Shown here in pieces: positions 55,601-62,522 of a DNA stretch of 64,000 bases. A program made the translations under genes and the position numbers. Under the pieces are notes generated by a model. That model was given only the letters and a program-made list of their open reading frames with translations. It had not been told where the DNA came from and ran no database searches. Every line of letters begins with the position of its first letter. The first letter of the stretch is position 1. Source of the DNA: Acidiferrobacterales bacterium (lineage in GTDB: Bacteria; Pseudomonadota; Gammaproteobacteria; Acidiferrobacterales; SZUA-150); assembly GCA_947258385.1 (NCBI GenBank), contig CAMYII010000105.1, positions 62,001 through 126,000 on the forward strand, written 5' to 3'.

Positions 55601-56652
55601 TCGTCATCCCAGTGCGCTATGATCGACCCAGCGGCTTGTTGCAGGGCCAAATTACGTTTCTCTCCTACACTGACCCTTTTTTTGAGGCGGATGTATCGGA
55701 TACGATCATCGAACGCAGTGAGATCGGAGAGATCATCGTCCCCATCGTCCACGATGACCAGCTCTTTAGATGGATAGTCCTGACGGTGAAAATACTTCAG
55801 CGACTGCACCACAAAGGGACGGCGGTTGCGCGTGGGCATGATACAGGTAACAAGCGGCTGTTTGGCGGTTATTTGCTTTCTTGAGGCACCGCTGTGCGTT
55901 TTCGCTGTATCTGGCATACAGAGTGTCGTCTTATTGTTCTTCGATGATACTTGAAGGTAGAAATCAAAATCCCTGCCCATGAGCGTATGAACCTTTTCTA
56001 GGGAATATCGACACCACCGACTGCCGTTAATTCTACGCGGGTTAGTATTTGCGGCGTGAGTGATCGCTACATAAACGGCGAAGTCAGCAAGCGGCATCAG
56101 CTTCTTCGGCCGCTTGCTCCAGATGAAAAGAGTGTCCTCGCCCACATCCACCTCCGCAAACCGGTTTTCGCACCAAAACCGCTTGGTGTAGCAGAGGCTA
56201 CCGCCCGCCACGAGTTGGATGTTGCGCTGGAATGGAAACCGATAACGCCAAGCCCGGCGTGTGACGGGGTCATAGAACAACATCTCATTCAAGCCACAGA
56301 TATCCGCATTGTGCGCCAGCAAAGCATCAAGCTGATAGCGAATGCGTCGCTCGGCCATCCAATCGTCATCATCCCAATGAATGATTACCTCGCCACGCGC
56401 CTCTTCGCAGGCAAGGTTGCGTTTAGTGCCCAAGCTGTATCTTTGATCGAATTGGATATATCGAATACGGGGATCGACGGGGATTAGGTCTGAGACAGCA
56501 TCACTACCATCATCCACGATGATCAGTTCACGATCTGTATAGTCCTGGCGCTGAAAATACTCGATTGCCTTGGGTACAAACAGGCGCCGATTGTGAGTTG
56601 GCATGATGCATGACACAAGGATCGCAGATTTAGATGCGGATAAGCGTTGCAT
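52630..56652 (-). CDS. Giant protein with five glycosyltransferase-like domains
   Basis: A 1,340-residue protein with no membrane segment. Five GT-A-like units follow each other: (1) ~10-250, CIMPTHNRR and HWDDDDW; (2) ~268-500, CIMPTRNRR and HWDDDDW; (3) ~535-800, VSIPYFG and VQDADDW; (4) ~900-1110, VVMTYERP and FLQDDL; (5) ~1120-1340, ASLATIPSRE and ACDDDLIYPEDY. Units 1 and 2 are close paralogues; 4 and 5 are more distant. Each keeps an Asp-rich metal/nucleotide-sugar motif, so all could be active and build an ordered oligosaccharide. It follows the ATP-grasp pair after 109 bp. Confidence 0.9.
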   Translation of the reverse strand: MQRLSASKSAILVSCIMPTHNRRLFVPKAIEYFQRQDYTDRELIIVDDGSDAVSDLIPVDPRIRYIQFDQRYSLGTKRNLACEEARGEVIIHWDDDDWMAERRIRYQLDALLAHNADICGLNEMLFYDPVTRRAWRYRFPFQRNIQLVAGGSLCYTKRFWCENRFAEVDVGEDTLFIWSKRPKKLMPLADFAVYVAITHAANTNPRRINGSRWCRYSLEKVHTLMGRDFDFYLQVSSKNNKTTLCMPDTAKTHSGASRKQITAKQPLVTCIMPTRNRRPFVVQSLKYFHRQDYPSKELVIVDDGDDDLSDLTAFDDRIRYIRLKKRVSVGEKRNLALQQAAGSIIAHWDDDDWYAPDRLSYQVKALRESDADICGLDVGLFFDICEQSFWRCTPALHRNMFFANIHGRSMMYHRKVWERLTKYPNRSLGEDADFLKEALARNARLEKLCDGNKLIYIRHGANTWQFTCGQYIDAGGWQVVEQPSFMLLDDMRFYSRLRQEADSCSGHPVGLTAWGRNSACSTESKDGSPHAGTDLRVTVSIPYFGCADTIRRAVESILGQVHRDLTLVVVNDGDESPWRLLEDIDDERLIRFDLQSNRGRYFADAVVLNATDSTYFLVQDADDWSEPERISTLLQYLHKEQAVGAFSASKNHYERGQKGKRIIRQRPNQRLELSERLVHHIDHTGLYEVSALHAIGGYYGGFRVGYDTLITNLLLMTGRLAFTDDVLYHRFIRASSLTKGLPTRVGSEMRANALSRLRQMYTEAFYIHKEFLHDKLDREVLCQKIREICSRYIDPESATVLKNESRRLRRTIERDNTKSSNSSPVKLCQYNRDLPASLDSIEVGTGSHNAHRASTPFFPKKWIAVVMTYERPLQLLELLRDLEEEKKRGIDVEVRVYDDASHSDYSAPKVIIGRNGWRYSRADLNHGKHHFWRWISHVYQELIDIDSNTLIAFLQDDLRLCNRFFERAEAEWSAIQDSCKVSLNIHIDESRNTRPCWTGVRPRRVGSQWQTQWVDQIFVADRRFLEAIDFEVPPVSWDRWRRDPSLSTGVGQALSRKLHRAGLHMYRVDKSLVVHVDGQSLMNNAIRDLESMTTMRYIDGVEELGRRRRPTRIIASLATIPSRESMLHKVVDCLLPQVDQLKVYLNRHTKIPEFLKHQSIQLAWSANHGDLGDSGKFFWCEDDEGYLLACDDDLIYPEDYVPKLVAAVERYRRQAVAGFHGVLLKPRVRSYYRDRTVYHFSQHLKKDKSVHIVGTGCAAWHSSGLELNIAQFKIPNMTDIWLGKTCQERQVPVLTLSRKEGWLRAQTVSDSIYDRYVRDDSIQTGVVTELGTWRAFPVKS

Positions 56653-56761
56653 AGGCGGTCACAACATATGCACCGTGCCGAAGCCCGATAGCACGTAATG
56701 CGTGACTATTGCCAGGTTGATCACGTTACTCATTAAAATTGCTGACCTACCACAGTTTTTG

Positions 56762-57706
56762 CTAGGTACTTACTCTAGTTTGGTTTTTCTTCGTATCAGT
56801 CAATACGCGCGCCATCGCCTCTGCCATGGGAAGGCCTGTGCGCTTTTCATAGTAGCTGAACCCCGGCGAGGGATTGACTTCGAAACAATACCATTCACCG
56901 TCTGGCGTACGTCGCAGATCTACTCCTGAAACGACCAAGCCAAGCCCTTTGGTAAGCCGTGCGCAGCGCGCGAGCAATTCATCGGGCAACTCGACAGGAC
57001 GCATCTCGACATCGAAACCCTGTCTGCTCGCATAACGATAGTCATCGGCCTGAGACAGAATTTGCACACAAAAGGTTTCATCACCGATCACGTGTACCCT
57101 GTAGTCAGTTCCCGGTATATATTCCTGGAATTGTGTCGGGCACCACCTGATCGCCTCAAGACGATCGAATTTATCGCGGGTAAGCTTGGCAATGATACTA
57201 CGCACGCCGCTCACCGACTTATAAATGAGCGTTCCGTACTGTCGATAAAAATCGATGACCGCATCGGGGCTTGTCGTGACCAGGGTCTCCGGGACCTTGA
57301 AGCCGAGGGCATTGATCAACGATGCCTGATACGGCTTGGAACCATTCGACGCCATGGCGGAAAGGCGATTCACTACCAGCGTAGGTGTCACTTCCAGCCA
57401 CGTAAGCAGCGCCTGTTCCAATGCGACTGCGTGCATCCACGCGGCACTTTGCTCACCTGCCTCCTGCAGTGCAGGCAGCCGACGCCAGTCCCAGCAACGT
57501 ACGTAGACCGCCGTCACCTGACTCAGCTCGACGCGCTGCTCATTGACCCGAAGATAACCGTGAATGGATCCGTTATACCTGCTCTCGATCTGCGTATCGA
57601 GTAACTGATATTGGTCCAGCAGAACAAAGGGGGTACGCCGTCGCTCAAGCACCTCGTGAACACACGCCAGTGGGCCGTCTTCCAATATTCCCCACAGCAG
57701 AATCAT
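56762..57706 (-). CDS. ATP-grasp ligase (RimK/MvdD-like)
   Basis: A 314-residue protein: pre-ATP-grasp N-terminal domain (ILLWGILEDGPLACV ... VTAVYVRCWDWRRLP, ~1-105), then the ATP-grasp fold with VVNRLSAMASNGSKPYQ near 110, the ATP-binding lysine in LIYKSVSGVRS, QEYIPGTDYRVHVIGD near 195, and the metal ligands in GVDLRRTPDGEW and CFEVNPSPGF near 275-285. All residues expected for catalysis are present. Such enzymes activate a carboxylate as acyl phosphate and join it to an amine, hydroxyl or thiol, often on a peptide. It lies one base after its partner gene. Confidence 0.9.
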   Translation of the reverse strand: MILLWGILEDGPLACVHEVLERRRTPFVLLDQYQLLDTQIESRYNGSIHGYLRVNEQRVELSQVTAVYVRCWDWRRLPALQEAGEQSAAWMHAVALEQALLTWLEVTPTLVVNRLSAMASNGSKPYQASLINALGFKVPETLVTTSPDAVIDFYRQYGTLIYKSVSGVRSIIAKLTRDKFDRLEAIRWCPTQFQEYIPGTDYRVHVIGDETFCVQILSQADDYRYASRQGFDVEMRPVELPDELLARCARLTKGLGLVVSGVDLRRTPDGEWYCFEVNPSPGFSYYEKRTGLPMAEAMARVLTDTKKNQTRVST

Positions 57707-57707
57707 T

Positions 57708-58445
57708 TTAGGCAGTTCCGGCTTGCTCTAATAGGCTCGACCATTCAAAGAAATAGGGCGGCATCGCTTCCACAATTTCTTCGGTCAAGACAGGCCAAGG
57801 ATCGGCATTCAGAAGAATGAACTCATCATCAGATCTGGCGAATGTGACGGACAATAAATCGACATGGGCCGCCTGGGCAAGTGAATACGCACGCCTAGTT
57901 AGGACCTGATCGGCACTGGTAAAGGAGCGTCCATCGAGTAGCGTCAATGTTATTGACTCTCTGAAAGACAAAATATCCTCTTGCCGTGGTGATGAGGAGG
58001 CCACATCGTATTGCACACCGTGGCACACAGGCGCGACTGGAATACCGAGCTTCGATGCCAGCGCCAACCACTGCTCTTGGCGCCAATTGGGTCCGGAAAG
58101 CGTGTTGGCCGTCGGTCGGTTAATCACGCGGCAATTGATACTGGTCAACAGCGCCAGCAGAAAGGCATTCATCTCAGCAACGACATAGGCACGGTCTTCA
58201 AGCGCAATATGATAAACATCTGACCCAACAATAGCAGGGATGCGGGTATAAACACCAACAACATCAGCACTGCAGATCGTCTCTTGGGATACGACCATCT
58301 TCGTAGCACCCAGATCAGGCACCCTATAAGACCAACCCGACGAGGAAAGATCAGCGGGCGTCATGAGTGACGCCCCATAACGTGCCCAGCGCTCAACCAG
58401 CATGCGAGCCTCCGAATCCCAATGATGCGCAAGTACGACAATCAT
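57708..58445 (-). CDS. ATP-grasp-like partner protein, probably a pseudoenzyme
   Basis: A 245-residue protein with the same plan as the next gene: a pre-ATP-grasp half (VVLAHHWDSEARMLVERW ... ADVVGVYTRIPAI) and VINRPTANTLSGPNWRQEQW aligning with VVNRLSAMASNGSKPYQ of the partner. In the C-terminal half the Glu-x-Asn metal motif is replaced by FILLNADPWP, and the ATP-binding central part is shortened. It is therefore probably catalytically inactive and may hold or recognise the substrate. The ATG at 58445 has GGAG seven bases before it; longer starts (58487, 58532) would overlap the upstream gene. Confidence 0.8.
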   Translation of the reverse strand: MIVVLAHHWDSEARMLVERWARYGASLMTPADLSSSGWSYRVPDLGATKMVVSQETICSADVVGVYTRIPAIVGSDVYHIALEDRAYVVAEMNAFLLALLTSINCRVINRPTANTLSGPNWRQEQWLALASKLGIPVAPVCHGVQYDVASSSPRQEDILSFRESITLTLLDGRSFTSADQVLTRRAYSLAQAAHVDLLSVTFARSDDEFILLNADPWPVLTEEIVEAMPPYFFEWSSLLEQAGTA

Positions 58446-58470
58446 TTTATTCTCCGCTGACCTTTCACGG

Positions 58471-60357
58471 TCAAGCTCCACTGACATCGGGTCGCTCCTC
58501 CGGACGAATGAAGGCATGGCCCATCTCGCCATCTAAAGGCAGGTCCTGGGTTGATCCTTCCGTTACCACCATACCAACCTCACCCTTCTTGCTCATCGGT
58601 GTTGCCGGCGCCGGTATCTCAACATCTTTAAACTTCTCGCGCTCTTTGAACTCTTTCTCTTTCTCTTTAAGCTCTTTCTCTTTCTCTTTCGTTTCCTTCT
58701 CTTTGTCTTTATCTTTGACTTCTTTCTCTTTCTCTTTTTCTTTTTCTTTATCTTTAGACTTCGTGACAGAAATGCTGGTCGTATCCTCTGCGCCGCGATT
58801 GGCATCAGCCTCCACTGTGATGGTCACAGTGGTGACGCTACTGGGCGCGGTAAACAAGCCGGTAGACTCGTTTATCGATCCGGCCGAGGCGAACCAGTGC
58901 TTGGCGTGATTGGTAGTGCCTGTGACATTCGCTTCGAACTGTATCTTCCCTCCCGTGCTGACCGACGACGCGTGTGATCTAATGTTGATCGCGACAGATC
59001 TCACGGTAACCGAGGCACTCTTCGATTTGCTCGGGTCACGTTGACTGGTCGCGGTGACGGTATCCACCCCGGCGGAAGCCGGCGCCTGGTACGACCCGTT
59101 TTGAGCTACCGCTCCCTTAGTCGCGGCCCATTGAACGCCTTTGGATAACGTGCCTGCAACAGTTGCGCTAAATTGTTGAGCCGCCCCTTGATCCAGCGTT
59201 GCGGAGGCAGGACTGATAGCAGTCACCTGCACAACTTCGACCGTCACGGGTGCCTGAAGCTTGACGCGGGGATCCGCATCACTTGTGACGAGCACGTGGA
59301 ATTCCGTCGTGTTAGCCGGGCTGGGCGCCGTATACAGTCCAGTATTATCGATACTGCCACCACTCGCCCCTTCGACAATACTCCAGGTAACGGCCTTTTC
59401 TGTCATGCCAGTGACCGTAGCGGTAAATTTCTGTGTTTGTCCCGGCAATATATTGGCCGATACGGGCGTGATCTTAATGGAGACCTCGTCCACGGTGACA
59501 TCCGCCGATGCCGTCTTGCTAGAATTGGCCGTGCTTTGAGCGTTCACCGTGTAGAGGCCGGGTTCATTCGGTGCCGTGTAGGTCCCGCCTGCGGTAATCG
59601 TGCCATTGGCATCACCACCCTGCACGCTCCACTCTACGGCAGTATTGACAGTGCCCGCGACTTCAGCGGTGAATCGTTTTTGCTTGCCGACTAAGATACT
59701 GGCCGCGGGCGGTACAATCGTAATGCTTATTTCAGGTATGGTCACCGTGGCGCTGGCCGCTACGTTTTGGTCCGCTGCGCTGGTGGCAGTAACCTCGAAC
59801 TCGCCGGGTGAGTCCGGCGCCGTGTACAGACCATTCCCATCGATCGTTCCGCCCCCGGCGCTGACAGTCCAATTAACATCGGTATTCGATGTGCCGCCCA
59901 CGTTTGCCGTAAACTGTTGTGCCCCGCCCTGATCGACTTCAACTACTGGTGGATCGATCTCAATCGTAACGTGCTCGACGACGAAGTCGTCTGGGCTGAC
60001 TGCCTCTTCTTCCTGGGCGATTACCCTTATTCTTCCGGTCCAGGCATCCTGGGGTACGATTGCCGTGATCTGCGTGTCTGAGTCTACGTTAAAGGACTGG
60101 GCAACCGCGGCGCCAAATACGACCTGCTGAACGTTAACAAAGTTCTGGCCGGTGAGAATCACTTGATCGCCCGGTACTCCTCGTTTCGGGTTGATATCCG
60201 TAATCGCAGGTATCCCCACCACGACAATAGTGACGATGTCTGGCTCGCTTCTGAGGCCGGCGCTGTCTTCTACGATCAGCTCGAGCACATGTGTCCCTAC
60301 TGGAAGGTCGACTTCGATAGTAGGCTCGTTGGTTTCAATTGGGAATCTGGTGGCCAT
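58471..60357 (-). CDS. Fibre-like protein: half PKD, IPT/TIG, five Ig-like domains, K/E-rich helix and conserved-looking tail
   Basis: A 628-residue protein. Residues 1-48 look like the C-terminal half of a PKD domain (VGTHVLELIVEDSAGLRSEP). An IPT/TIG domain follows (~50-130: ITDINPKRGVPGDQVILTGQNF). Five tandem ~80-residue bacterial Ig-like domains fill 132-532, each with a motif such as GNGLYTAPDSPGEF or NTGLYTAPS. Residues 533-578 are almost only Lys, Glu and Asp, likely a rigid single helix. The last 50 residues end in GHAFIRPEERPDV and four more. AGGAG precedes the ATG. There is no signal peptide, fitting a particle-bound tail fibre rather than an exported adhesin. Confidence 0.88.
   Translation of the reverse strand: MATRFPIETNEPTIEVDLPVGTHVLELIVEDSAGLRSEPDIVTIVVVGIPAITDINPKRGVPGDQVILTGQNFVNVQQVVFGAAVAQSFNVDSDTQITAIVPQDAWTGRIRVIAQEEEAVSPDDFVVEHVTIEIDPPVVEVDQGGAQQFTANVGGTSNTDVNWTVSAGGGTIDGNGLYTAPDSPGEFEVTATSAADQNVAASATVTIPEISITIVPPAASILVGKQKRFTAEVAGTVNTAVEWSVQGGDANGTITAGGTYTAPNEPGLYTVNAQSTANSSKTASADVTVDEVSIKITPVSANILPGQTQKFTATVTGMTEKAVTWSIVEGASGGSIDNTGLYTAPSPANTTEFHVLVTSDADPRVKLQAPVTVEVVQVTAISPASATLDQGAAQQFSATVAGTLSKGVQWAATKGAVAQNGSYQAPASAGVDTVTATSQRDPSKSKSASVTVRSVAINIRSHASSVSTGGKIQFEANVTGTTNHAKHWFASAGSINESTGLFTAPSSVTTVTITVEADANRGAEDTTSISVTKSKDKEKEKEKEKEVKDKDKEKETKEKEKELKEKEKEFKEREKFKDVEIPAPATPMSKKGEVGMVVTEGSTQDLPLDGEMGHAFIRPEERPDVSGA
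58624..58761. repeat. Low-complexity CTTT/CTC tract coding for the K/E-rich segment
   Basis: On the plus strand this stretch is almost pure pyrimidine (repeats of CTCTTT and TTTCTC); the minus strand codes for KEKEKE-type residues 533-578 of the fibre-like protein. Such tracts change length by slippage, which could vary the helix length between strains. Confidence 0.85.
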
Positions 60358-60424
60358 GGCATCGGCTCCTCGTCAAATTTAAGAATTCCGTATTACGCTT
60401 CCCCGCGAGCTAACACGGAGTAAA

Positions 60425-61528
60425 TCAACTCCTTTTATCCCAGCGGTAAGTCGCAATCACGTGATCGCCGAACGCCTGCGATTTGCTGCCATCCAGCAAT
60501 ACGGTCGCCTCGCTGCCTGTGGTGTTGATGGTGCTGGATTCCCCCGCATCGGCGACGGGCGCCCGGACAACGACCTCGGACAGCTCTCTTGCTGCTTCCG
60601 CTACCGCGGCTTGCCGCGTTAACAGCACTTGATGCTCCCCACCTTCCCTTAGCGCTTCGTGCAACGCATCGACAGCGGTTTGATAGGCAATGAATTCCGA
60701 CTTTGTGACAAGCGCAGGATAGGCCAGCCCCAACTCCTGACCGACATCCCCCTCAACCGCCGCCAGCACCGCCAAAACATCTGGGACGCGATCGAACGGG
60801 AGGCTGTCGCTGCGCGCCAGCATGTCTATGGTGAGGGCGGCATGACGAACATCGACAATTGAGATGACCGGGAATCGTAGGCCCAATGCGGCAAAATCGC
60901 GTCTCGTATCCGTCATGTGCTGGCCGATCTCACCGACATCTGCGGTCGAGAGTCCAGGCTCCGCAATACCCACGGATCCCGCCCACACCACGTGTCTGCG
61001 GTCAATCTCATTGGGACCAGGATGGCTTGGATCTGCTGGATTCGATATTCCTTCTACCCCGGCCTGTAAATCGATGCGTGCCAACTCTATCCAAGTCTCA
61101 TTATCCGGCTGCGTGGTCTTGACCTCGATTCGAGGAATCTCTGCGACCCGGGTAAAACCACTGTATTCCTTCGCATCGACGTTCTCAGCATAGTCCGAGT
61201 CTTCCTCGTGATAACTCACTGCGATGTAGACGACCCTTGGCAAGGACAGTTCATCGGGAACGAGTCCAAGTTCACGACTGCTGCCGAGATAGATTTCATT
61301 CCCATTGGCATCTAGCGCCGCCCCTGGCAAGACCTGATACTTTAATCCCACGGTCGCCTGGATTTTTAGTTCCTCTCCCTCACCATGCAAAACACCAGGC
61401 GTGTGCAGGCGCCGATTGTGCAGCTTGCGCTTCTCCACAAAATAGGCCTGCCCATCTTCCCAGTCATTCGCTGTGGTGAAGAAACCGGTGAAGAAATTCA
61501 TGCGTTTAAATTCTGGTAGATTAGTCAT
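60425..61528 (-). CDS. Contractile-tail-associated protein ending in half a PKD domain
   Basis: A 367-residue protein. The N-terminus (MNFFTGFFTTANDWEDGQAY, then EKRKLHNRRLHTPGVL) has the 'tail-associated, LHNR-LHG' pattern I associate with proteins encoded in extracellular contractile injection clusters. A beta-rich region follows (LKYQVLPGAALDANGNEIYL), then helical parts. The C-terminal ~45 residues (PVADAGESSTINTT ... VLLDGSKSQAFGDH ... YRW) are the first half of a PKD domain, and the second half starts the next gene 67 bp on. It is placed between the Cis12-like protein and the fibre-like protein. Its specific function is unknown. Confidence 0.8.
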   Translation of the reverse strand: MTNLPEFKRMNFFTGFFTTANDWEDGQAYFVEKRKLHNRRLHTPGVLHGEGEELKIQATVGLKYQVLPGAALDANGNEIYLGSSRELGLVPDELSLPRVVYIAVSYHEEDSDYAENVDAKEYSGFTRVAEIPRIEVKTTQPDNETWIELARIDLQAGVEGISNPADPSHPGPNEIDRRHVVWAGSVGIAEPGLSTADVGEIGQHMTDTRRDFAALGLRFPVISIVDVRHAALTIDMLARSDSLPFDRVPDVLAVLAAVEGDVGQELGLAYPALVTKSEFIAYQTAVDALHEALREGGEHQVLLTRQAAVAEAARELSEVVVRAPVADAGESSTINTTGSEATVLLDGSKSQAFGDHVIATYRWDKRS

Positions 61529-61547
61529 GGTCTGTGCTTCCTTAAGA

Positions 61548-62507
61548 TCACATCAACTCGGTGTCTACCCCAATCCTCGAGCGTTGCCCGATCTGCATGG
61601 GTAGCAACTCGTACTCACGGAGATTCGTCGTTAGCTTGAGATAGTAGACGGTATGTGCCGGCTTCTCTAAATCCACAATCGCCCGAACCTTATCCAGCTT
61701 GATCTTGTCCACGTCTTCAAGCGGAACGTGCACGTCCACAATGAAGCGATAAGGTAGATCGCTGACTTCGTCGACGAGGACCGTGTCGGCGTGGTACGTT
61801 GTAGATACCTCACCACCCTGCGTCTCCATCAACAGGCTGTACTGCTCATCGATTATCTGATCGCGTCGCGTCACGCTGCCTGTGTGTCTGAGAATGCCGT
61901 AATCCAGATGATCAATGACAACGAAGGGGCCTTGCTCATCGCTTCCCAGCTGCACGCTCGCTACCCGATCCGCTCGGTAATACTTCTTGACGGTCTTCAC
62001 TCGGCCCTGAATCTCATCAACGGTATCGACCACGTAGTAGTCCCTATACTCGATCGGTTTTTTTTGGCTCGCTTTAAGAATTTTGTTTCCCTGGCCGACA
62101 TCGGAATCAAACCACCCAATGCGGGAGGCCACTCCAATCTGCATACCCCCTGGCCAGTGCCATTCGCGAATTTCGGGTTGCAGCCCGGTATAGATCTCCA
62201 GATAACGCTGCAGGCCGCGCACGGTGCCGCGCCAGCGATAAAGCTCGACCGCCTCACTGATCAGACGCCTACGCTTCGCTTCATCCCAATCTTCATCCAA
62301 AACGAGGGCCACCCATCCTGCCAGCCATGGCAAAAATTCGGGATCGGTAAAGGCCGGTGAAAAATAGCGATCGATATCCGATAACAAACCGCCAAAGCCT
62401 GTGAATACCTCTTCAAATGGCTGCAAGAATGGCTCGAGCAGACCCTCGTCCCGGTATATGGCCGGTAGGTAGTCGATGGCCTGATTTTTTCGTTCCTGCA
62501 TCATCAT
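61548..62507 (-). CDS. Phage tail protein I/Cis12-like baseplate protein
   Basis: A 319-residue protein beginning near the tail-protein-I signature (YLPAIYRDEGLLEPFLQPFEE), continuing DIDRYFSPAFTDPEFLPWLAGWVALVLDEDW and RRRLISEAVELYRWRGTVRGLQRYLEIYTG. This is the TIGR02242-type tail protein of phage-tail-like particles, which sits with gpJ in the baseplate wedge. The C-terminal half is beta-rich (VVIDHLDYGILRHTG) and more variable. It starts 15 bp after the baseplate J-like gene. Confidence 0.9.
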   Translation of the reverse strand: MMMQERKNQAIDYLPAIYRDEGLLEPFLQPFEEVFTGFGGLLSDIDRYFSPAFTDPEFLPWLAGWVALVLDEDWDEAKRRRLISEAVELYRWRGTVRGLQRYLEIYTGLQPEIREWHWPGGMQIGVASRIGWFDSDVGQGNKILKASQKKPIEYRDYYVVDTVDEIQGRVKTVKKYYRADRVASVQLGSDEQGPFVVIDHLDYGILRHTGSVTRRDQIIDEQYSLLMETQGGEVSTTYHADTVLVDEVSDLPYRFIVDVHVPLEDVDKIKLDKVRAIVDLEKPAHTVYYLKLTTNLREYELLPMQIGQRSRIGVDTELM

Positions 62508-62522
62508 TTCACAGAACCTGTG

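Noticed and set aside
58624-58761. CRISPR-like short direct repeats
   Set aside because: The repeats are 6-bp pyrimidine units in frame inside a coding region, with no spacers and no cas genes.
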